From Blastobasis lacticolella (taxonomy: Eukaryota; Arthropoda; Insecta; Lepidoptera; Blastobasidae): 64,000 bases of DNA. A program made the translations under genes and the position numbers. Of the stretch, positions 58,301 through 64,000 are shown one piece after another (position 1 is the stretch's first letter; each line of letters starts with the position of its first letter). Under the pieces are notes generated by a model. It was not told the DNA's origin. It did not search any database and saw only the letters and a program-made list of their open reading frames with translations. Location of the stretch: positions 8,690,001-8,754,000 of the forward strand of contig LR990056.1 in NCBI GenBank assembly GCA_905147135.1, in the 5' to 3' direction.

Positions 58301-60021
58301 GGAGCATCAATCAGGCACTGATTAAGCACGGAGTTAAGGATACCATAGCCGGATGGATCGACTCAATGCTGAGACGCAGGGCCGTTCGAATAACGATAAA
58401 TAACACAACCAGAGTAGTGGTCGCTATCTCCGTTATTATGGAATATTGTAGTCAATGAGCTGATAAGCCGGTTAAATGACAACAGATTCCATACAATTGG
58501 CTATGCAGATGACATAGCCATACTTATTAGCGGACCATTCGAGAACGTCTTATGCGACCTCATGGGGTCTGCATTAAAAATAGTCGAAAGCTGGTGTAGT
58601 GCGCACGACCTCTCGGTCAATCCATCCAAGACAGAGATGGTCCTGTTCACACACAAGAAGAATCTGGGAGAACTCAGACTCCCCAAGCTATTCGGTACCA
58701 AACTATCCTTAATAGACGAGGTCAAATACCTTGGGGTCATTTTCGACAACAAGCTGTTATGGAACAAACATCTGGAACACAAACTGGCCAAAGCCAGCAT
58801 CTCGCTGTGGCAGTGCAGCAGACTTCTTGGCAAAACATGGGGAATCTCCCCCAGGATTGCCAGGTGGCTGTATACAGCCGTGGTGAGGCCCTTCGTTGCC
58901 TATGGCGCGGTGGCCTGGTGGTCCAGAACCAAGCTCAATACAGCGGTCAACAGGCTGCAACGGTTCCAGAGAATGGCATGCTCTGCCATAACGGACTGCA
59001 TGCGCTCGACACCAACAGCTTCACTTGAAGTACTACTGGGACTGCCACCTCTTGATCTGCATATACAGCAGGAGGCAAAGATGGCCAAGACAATGGAACA
59101 ATAAACTTGGCTCCCATCGAACCTTATGGGAAACAATGGTTCAGAGTAACCCTATGTTTGAAGCCAAGTGTGACCGAATCGCGAAACAGTTCACTTTTGG
59201 CAAGAGATACCAGATACAAACTGCGGAAACGGAGGCGGACTGGTCTGGGATAAGAGAAGTCCGTATCTACACGGACGGATCCAAGACCGACCAAAGCACC
59301 GGTGCAGGAATCTTCTCGCTGGATCTGAATATTAAGAGTTCCATATCCATTAGGGGAACATAGTACCATATTCCAATGCGAGTGTGTAGCAATCACACAG
59401 GCCGCCATGCGAGTAAAGAGACTCGGTATAAGCGACCAAGGCATCCGAATCTTATCGGACAGCATGTCGGTCTTGAAGGCATTGGGAAAGAACAGTATAA
59501 ACTCTGCCCTAATTCTAGAGTGCCACCAGGCGCTTCAAGATATCTCCCTGACAAACAGGGTTACGATACAATGGATCAAGGGTCACAGCAATTCAATGGG
59601 GAACGACGCCGCTGATGAGCTGGCAAGAAAGGGATCAGGGATGGAAATTGCTGGTCCCCCTCCATCCCTACCCCTCTCTTTTAACACACTGCGAGCATGG
59701 GTGAGCAAACACACGACGGACCAGCACAATAAACGTTGGCAAAACACAATTGGATGTAGACAGTCAAAGTTGGTGGTGACCGAACGATCACCAAGACTAA
59801 CTAATAAACTGCTAGATCTCAAACGGACAAAACTCAGGACAGTAGTTGGCACAATAACAGGACACCTCCCCCTGAACAGGGTCCCTCCGAGAGATCTGCG
59901 AGCGTCCGAAGAGACTGCTAGACTTCTGAAGGGAGCTGGGCTGGCTAAATTACCACGCCTTAACTACGTACAAAGGACCAAGTTTGAGTTCAAGTGCGGA
60001 AAAAGGAGCCCATTAACCTAA
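55307..60021 (+). pseudogene. LOA/I-type LINE ORF2, endonuclease deleted, RT and RNase H present
   Basis: Starts with endonuclease N-terminus VLQINLQHSQTATASLRR and VAMI-stop-EPW. It jumps at about 55428 straight to WHVSDEASCSDHRWI, the endonuclease C-terminus, so roughly 180 residues are missing. A minus-strand LINE then interrupts it (55490-57183). Reverse transcriptase resumes: FRPISLTSFLLKVLER, FIDIEGAFDKT (motif A), then at about 58415-58425 the PQGG segment is lost with a frameshift. LSPLLWN and GYADDIAIL (58500) follow, then KYLGVIFD. RNase H at 59250-59660 shows the four acidic residues (YTDGS, FQCECV, LSDSM, GNDAADELA). The C-terminus ends KRSPLT at 60021. Confidence 0.85.
55490..57165 (-). 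mobile_element. CR1-like LINE, 5'-truncated, nested inside the LOA LINE
   Basis: The minus-strand ORF from about 57160 to 56206 is unbroken. It covers KISPIYKGKGKKTDPKSYR, PISLVPAISKAFEV, VCCDLSRAFDTADH (motif A), MGVPQGSCLSNTLFSLL, IYADDVVVVVS (catalytic pair intact) and LLGFHIDSALTWETHI. After one frameshift near 56190 the C-terminus continues (QKRAVRAILGI, LGPTVYNKLPENVRNA, ending LPPHSVK at 55759). The 3' UTR ends near 55490 in TATTTG repeats. It is the best preserved retroelement here and related in layout to 48758-50990. Confidence 0.85.
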
Positions 60022-60240
60022 ACCTAAACCTAATATAGCGTTCCGGCTCTGGCATTGTCGAGCACGGTTCGGTCGTGGTTGGCGTGGGATACGTTTATCT
60101 ACGGTCATAGGGCGGTCAGCGTGTCACTGTGTGTTTCCTTCCTACTTTCCTACCCCCCTCCTTTTTGATGATTGAAAGAGATATTTAATGTCCTAATCAA
60201 TAAAGAAATTTTGAATTTTAAAATTTTTTGAATTTTGAAC

Positions 60241-60890
60241 AACATAATATTTTCTATTCGATTTATTCTCCACATAGGTCTCTATTGCTGCTTCTCTAAG
60301 AGTTTGTACCAGCCTTATATACATATTCTTTATAATTGCCTTGTGCTCTATAATATCACACTTTTTATCACAGCATGACCTCATTTCCGTTGGAAAGTCG
60401 ATTAGGCTTAGTTTTTCGTGACAAAGTTCAGAATATTTTTGTACTTGGTGAGGTTGTCTTTCTCCCCAGACTACTCGATTAATGCCTAAAGCAGTAAACT
60501 GCTCTTTTACAACGATTGAACCAATATCCAATCGTATTCCCAACGGAAAATGGTCTGACCAAAATACATAATTGTAGAAATTTAAGTTAGCGATTGATTT
60601 CCAGGCAGCTTCAGTTACAACACAATGGTCCAACCATCGTAATGAGTCACTGAAGTCACTTATAAAACTAAAAACATCCGAATACAATCCTAACATTCCT
60701 ACATCCGCTATTTTCCAACTTCGATCTCGACAATAACTTCTTAATTCATTAAAAAATAACGTATTCCCCCCCTAAAATAAACACTGATTCTACAATATTA
60801 GTCTCAAAAATAGCGTTCACTTCACAGATACATTGCATAAACTCCAGTAGATTGTCTGGGTCATTCGTAGGCATGTAACGAGATCATGCT
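60241..60890 (-). pseudogene. non-LTR retrotransposon (outer element), endonuclease half
   Basis: On the minus strand from about 60880: MPTNDPDNLLEFMQC, IVESVFILGG, then after a frameshift CRDRSWKIADVGMLGLY, LRWLDHCVVTEAAWKSI and YVFWSDHFPLGIRLD (endonuclease C-terminal motifs). A linker follows, ending at the LOA insertion point. With 51490-52873 it forms one broken element. The N-terminal endonuclease part beyond 60890 is missing. Confidence 0.8.
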
Positions 60891-61137
60891 GTAGATGCAT
60901 ATTGCTGACTAGACCAGGCCACCCGAATTGCACATTGGCCCAACCAACGGCTGAGATGGCATCCGAGGCACGCAGCGTTGACCTAAATCTCATCCGCGCA
61001 AGTAAAGCGCTGACGCCGTGCCTCGTGCGCCTCGCGACCTGGAAAGCAGCGGCTCTACGCGACGGCACCATCGCGTCACTTCTGATCTCACCTCATCCGA
61101 GTCGTAGGCTTAATTAGTTTAATTCTTAATTTAAAAT
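60891..61137. other. GC-rich segment, unassigned
   Basis: Contains overlapping open frames on both strands (plus 60902-61117). Composition contrasts with the surrounding AT-rich DNA, so it is probably another transposon piece, but I recognise no motif. Confidence 0.35.
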
Positions 61138-61400
61138 TGACGACCTGAGTGGTTCAATGGTCAACCACGCAAGAGGTCCCGGGTTCGATTCCCGGCCGGG
61201 CAGAAATTGAAATGATGAATTTTAATTTCTGTTACGGGTCTGGGTGTTCTATGTATAATACGTATGTATTTAAAAAAAAAAAAAAAAAGTATTTAAGTAG
61301 TATATCAGTTATCTAGCACCCATAGTACAAGCTTTGCTTAGTTTGGGGCTAGATGGCGCTGTGTGAATTTGTCCACGAACATTTATTATTATTTATTTTA
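61138..61400 (+). repeat. tRNA-headed SINE (family 1), most complete copy
   Basis: GACCTGAGTGGTTCAATGG (A box), GGTCCCGGGTTCGATTCCCG (B box), body with AATTTTAATTTCTGTTACG, an A-run of 17 at about 61272, and end GGGGCTAGATGGCGCTG. Ends in TTATT repeats. Confidence 0.8.
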
Positions 61401-61404
61401 TTTA

Positions 61405-62064
61405 ATAATCTGATGTTCTAAGATCGAACTCAATTAAATTATTATTAGTATTAATCTTTGGTTTTCTTTGAGTCCTCCGGCTGTGAAATCTATAATTGGC
61501 GCAGTCGGTAGGATACTCACGGGACGGGTCGCGAAGCACGAGGAAGATTTCCGAAATCGTTTGATCGCAGCCGCCCGGGTGGCTCTCAAGTCACATTCAA
61601 GAGTATCCTGAAATCTACGTTTCAACGCCGGAGTATCTAGAAATCGATAGCAGCTCAGAGAGACCGAGAATAATGTTTATGTAAGTACAGTACTATATTT
61701 TCACTAGAGTTGCTTCCCCTTGTTTTAATTCCCATTTTTATACAACCTTGGGTAGTAAAAATCGTTCAAGATTTTTCACCCCAGGAGTAGAACCGAGAGC
61801 CCTAAAAGGCGTACTACGATTCAGTCAATCGCGGATAGAAATAGAAACTTAAGTAGTGATAGTGAAATTAGCGTAAGCGAGGAAAGCCCGAGTATAATGG
61901 CGGACCCCGATACCATTTTTAAGGCACTCCGCTTGTTGCCAGAATTTGATGGCTACTCAAATGTCCTTACCCGATTTGTGAAGTTGTGCGATCAGTTAGT
62001 AGGCCAACACATGCAGCGTCGCGGTATCTTAAGCCAGCTTAGCTTGTCGTGCACGAAGTTTTAA
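61405..62064 (+). mobile_element. errantivirus-like Gypsy remnant: LTR end, primer site, gag start
   Basis: TGGCGCAGTCGGTAGGAT at 61497-61514 is the tRNA-Ser-type primer-binding site used by 17.6-like Gypsy elements. The ~90 bases before it would be the end of the 5' LTR. After a leader, an ATG at 61897 begins a frame with FKALRLLPEFDGYS and RFVKLCDQLV, the start of gag in this group, stopped by TAA at 62062. No pol, env or 3' LTR is in the window, so this is a short, broken remnant. Confidence 0.7.
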
Positions 62065-62199
62065 TTATGAAAAATAAGAACGAGCAATTAGCATTGTGGA
62101 CGTTGGAGATCTTATTCCACATCTGATGTCGGGGAAAAGAAGGGCGAGTGACCTAATACATAGCGACGCTGTCCGCGTTGGCATAGGCGTGGCAGGAAG

Positions 62200-62320
62200 T
62201 ATGCATAGAGTAAGTTTTCTGTGTTGGTAGGGTAGGTATAGACTAGGGAACAGTAGTAGTAGGGTAGGGTAACTGGTAGAGTAGGGTTGGGGTAGAAGAC
62301 CACGCGAAGTCGCACGTTAC
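62200..62320 (-). repeat. dispersed element related to 8729-9750, reversed, short repeat tract
   Basis: Reverse complement reads GTGCGACTTCGCGTGG, followed by CTACCCTACTAC-type pyrimidine-rich sequence, the unexpanded form of the minisatellite region. Confidence 0.6.
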
Positions 62321-63404
62321 TTTATAATAAATAAAATGGATCACAAAAGGATTTTAAATAAGTAGCAAACAAAACATAGTTTACGGTTTAAATATTACAA
62401 AAATGTAATAATCAGTGTAAAAACAACTACCTTAGGTAAGTACCTATGACACTAAGTAATACAAATTCTATGAGGATTGACGATATTTCTACTAATATAA
62501 AAAGGAGTTTTCAAGTGTGTTGATTTACTTAATAAACCTATCTTATAATAAGGTGTTTTCCCGACATGTTACAAATATCTATAGTAAAAACCTTATCTAT
62601 AGAAAAAGGTGATAAGCTAGACATTAAATAACTACAGGCCAATTACGTTAATTGAAATAATATCAAAAATATTTAAATAAATCATGCAAAAAAAATATGA
62701 ATTTTAATATAAAAAAGTAAAATATTATTAGAGGAACAATTTGGGTTTCAAGAGCACTATTCTTCGGTTTTAGCAAGGTATAATCTCTAATTAAATACAG
62801 TTTCGGATTCTGAAAGGGCCACTTGATAGTTAGTTAACAGCTTGTCAGCGAATTGTCAAATCCACAATTAACGTCTGAATAATGTAATTTTGGGTTTCCG
62901 GAAAGCTTTTATCATGTTAACTGTATGTTATCGTCTTGTTATTTTAATAAGCGAAAATCGACCAATTAACCGATTGTCAAAAGAAATTATTAGGTCTTGG
63001 TCCTGTCCCTGGTCCAGGTCCTAGTTTTAGGTTCAAGACAAAGTCCAGGTCTAGGGTCCAAGACCTGAACCTGAACCAGGACCTGGTGCGGGGAAAGGAC
63101 TTGGACCTGAACCAGGACCTGAGCCGGGGCCAGGACCTGGACCTGACAGGCCTAACCAAAAGGCCGCTAGGGACAGAGACAAATCAATGCGTTAGACAGA
63201 AACAAAACATATATGAGCGAATGAATGTGACTGATTTTAGCAGAAAAAGATGATCTCTTGTTACTGGTCGATTAGCTAATTTTAGATTCATTGGCCTTTC
63301 AGAAACCCACAGTGAACAGCTTGTAAAATGTGACAGTCTGTTAGCTAATCAATAATTTGACAAGCGTTTCAGAAATCGGGTGTAAGTGTGTAACCTACAC
63401 TTAC
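62321..63404. other. AT-rich spacer before paralogue 2
   Basis: No gene recognised. Contains the hexamer inverted repeat at 62995-63155; otherwise unassigned. Confidence 0.5.
62995..63155. repeat. inverted GGTCCT/AGGACC hexamer repeats
   Basis: The left half carries GGTCCTG, GGTCCAGGTCC repeats and the right half CCAGGACCTGG, GGACCTGAACC repeats, so the two halves are complementary and can fold back. The minus-strand RSRSW-type open frame is a by-product. Confidence 0.75.
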
Positions 63405-64000
63405 CTACCAAAAACTAGTCATATTTACTCCATTATGCAAAACTTTCACCAATTCTAGAGTGTCAACCATATCTACGTCGAGCCTCCTAAATTTCTCATA
63501 CAGCCTAAGCAATCCATTCAAGTCCACCCAATATTCGTCATCGATGTCTTGTCTAACCGCAACATTCAATACCCTGAACATATCGTACAAGAGTCGTCTC
63601 AATCTGTAGAATAAGTAACCCATTTTATATCTGATGTCTTGCCGGTAAGGTTGACGCTGCTTGAGCGCTCTGTATATATGCCATCGGGAGTGCACTAAAA
63701 ATTCGAACCCTGCGGCCCACAAGTGGGACTTCTTCAAAGCTTCAAAATCCTGAACTGTCCAATTAATCCACAGAAAGGAATCCTTGTCGTCTTCTGGGTC
63801 CTTTTGCCCTACATGATGTTTAATTAATGTTACGCCAGTGCCTACAACATCAGCGTTTAGCCAAAACCGTGCTCGATTAAAAGTGAACCAGGCCATCCAC
63901 ACTCCATTTGCATCCGCCATTCTTTCCGCGCTGATGATAGGGTGGGTATGAGCAGATTCTATACCAATCCGCCTGGTCAAATTAGCGAAGCTTTTTTCTG
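63405..64000 (-). CDS. uncharacterised protein, terminal exon (paralogue 2, partial at window edge)
   Basis: Paralogue of the gene at 38012-38793, same strand. The frame is open from the right edge (starting inside EKSFANLTRRIGI) to TAG at 63405-63407, 198 codons visible; the 5' part lies outside. Shared blocks are HPIISAERMADANGVWM, HLWAAGFEFLVHSRWH, QRQPYRQDIRYKMGYLFYRL, RVLNVAVRQDIDDEYW and LLRLYEKF. Differences cluster in a short insertion before the HVGQKDPEDD stretch and in the last ~17 residues (ELVKVLHNGVNMTSFW). No domain or function is recognised. The lack of stops and the conservative differences (I/V, K/R, Y/F) argue for a functional protein. Confidence 0.72.
   Translation of the reverse strand, partial: EKSFANLTRRIGIESAHTHPIISAERMADANGVWMAWFTFNRARFWLNADVVGTGVTLIKHHVGQKDPEDDKDSFLWINWTVQDFEALKKSHLWAAGFEFLVHSRWHIYRALKQRQPYRQDIRYKMGYLFYRLRRLLYDMFRVLNVAVRQDIDDEYWVDLNGLLRLYEKFRRLDVDMVDTLELVKVLHNGVNMTSFW

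Larger units (their letters stand above)
52875..60240 (+). mobile_element. LOA/I-type LINE with DUF4780-like ORF1, RT and RNase H
   Basis: GC-richer than its surroundings. Order: 5' UTR 52875-53630, ORF1 53634-55306, ORF2 55307-60021 (interrupted), 3' UTR to 60240 ending in GAATTTT-type repeats. ATAATAT lies directly before it (52867-52873) and just after it (60244-60250) as the probable target duplication. It sits inside a minus-strand LINE whose two halves flank it. The clade is inferred from the presence of RNase H and the IEGAFD-type motif A. Confidence 0.82.

Noticed and set aside
60014..60040. Three CCTAAA units looking like a telomere stub
   Set aside because: They lie at the end of the LOA-type ORF2 and are too few and of the wrong length to be telomeric.
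1..64000. CRISPR array, operons, prokaryotic origin or phage
   Set aside because: Tandem repeats here lack unique spacers, genes have spliceosomal introns, and all mobile elements are eukaryotic types.

Overview
The window looks like nuclear DNA of a moth or butterfly (Lepidoptera). It is AT-rich, has genes with long introns, and is packed with repeats I associate with lepidopteran genomes: several non-LTR retrotransposon clades, tRNA-headed SINEs, Gypsy-type LTR elements, palindromic MITEs and minisatellites. The one confidently named host gene is a cellular fatty-acid-binding protein of the insect midgut type. There are no bacterial genes, operons or CRISPR arrays. All calls come from reading the sequence; no search was run.

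Layout. 1-2.85 kb is non-coding, with a decayed reverse-transcriptase fragment on the minus strand. 2853-15829 (unit A) and 15839-28119 (unit B) are two tandem, direct copies of one ~12-13 kb segment, separated by 9 filler bases. Each carries a complete four-exon FABP gene of 136 codons plus stop. The coding exons appear identical in the two copies, while introns differ by substitutions, deletions, a ~420-bp insertion and the near-total loss of a minisatellite in B. 28-30.6 kb is repeat debris. 30.6-37.2 kb is a CR1-like LINE split by a 4.7-kb Gypsy-type LTR element whose LTRs are ~98-99% alike. That element has lost almost all of its pol region but carries six short hairpins with a constant loop and co-varying stems.

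38012-38793 (minus) is the terminal exon of an unrecognised protein gene. A clear paralogue runs off the right edge at 63405-64000 (minus), so the two bracket ~24.6 kb of almost pure repeat. That interval holds MITEs, SINEs, an RTE fragment, satellite-like arrays at 45.2-45.6 and 47.8-48.6 kb, a CR1-like LINE (48.8-51.0 kb) and a three-level nest. In the nest, a minus-strand LINE (51.5-60.9 kb) is split by a plus-strand LOA/I-type LINE (52.9-60.2 kb), which is itself split by a minus-strand CR1-like LINE (55.5-57.2 kb). At 61.4-62.1 kb there is the start of a gypsy/errantivirus-like element (tRNA-Ser-type primer site and gag N-terminus).

How it fits together: the FABP genes should encode a soluble cytosolic lipid carrier. 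Both have the same TATA/initiator promoter with several GATA-type motifs, so the duplication may mainly raise gene dosage. The paralogous unknown pair is the main candidate for undescribed biology. Every retroelement I can read carries inactivating damage, except that the innermost CR1-like copy keeps a long intact reverse-transcriptase stretch.
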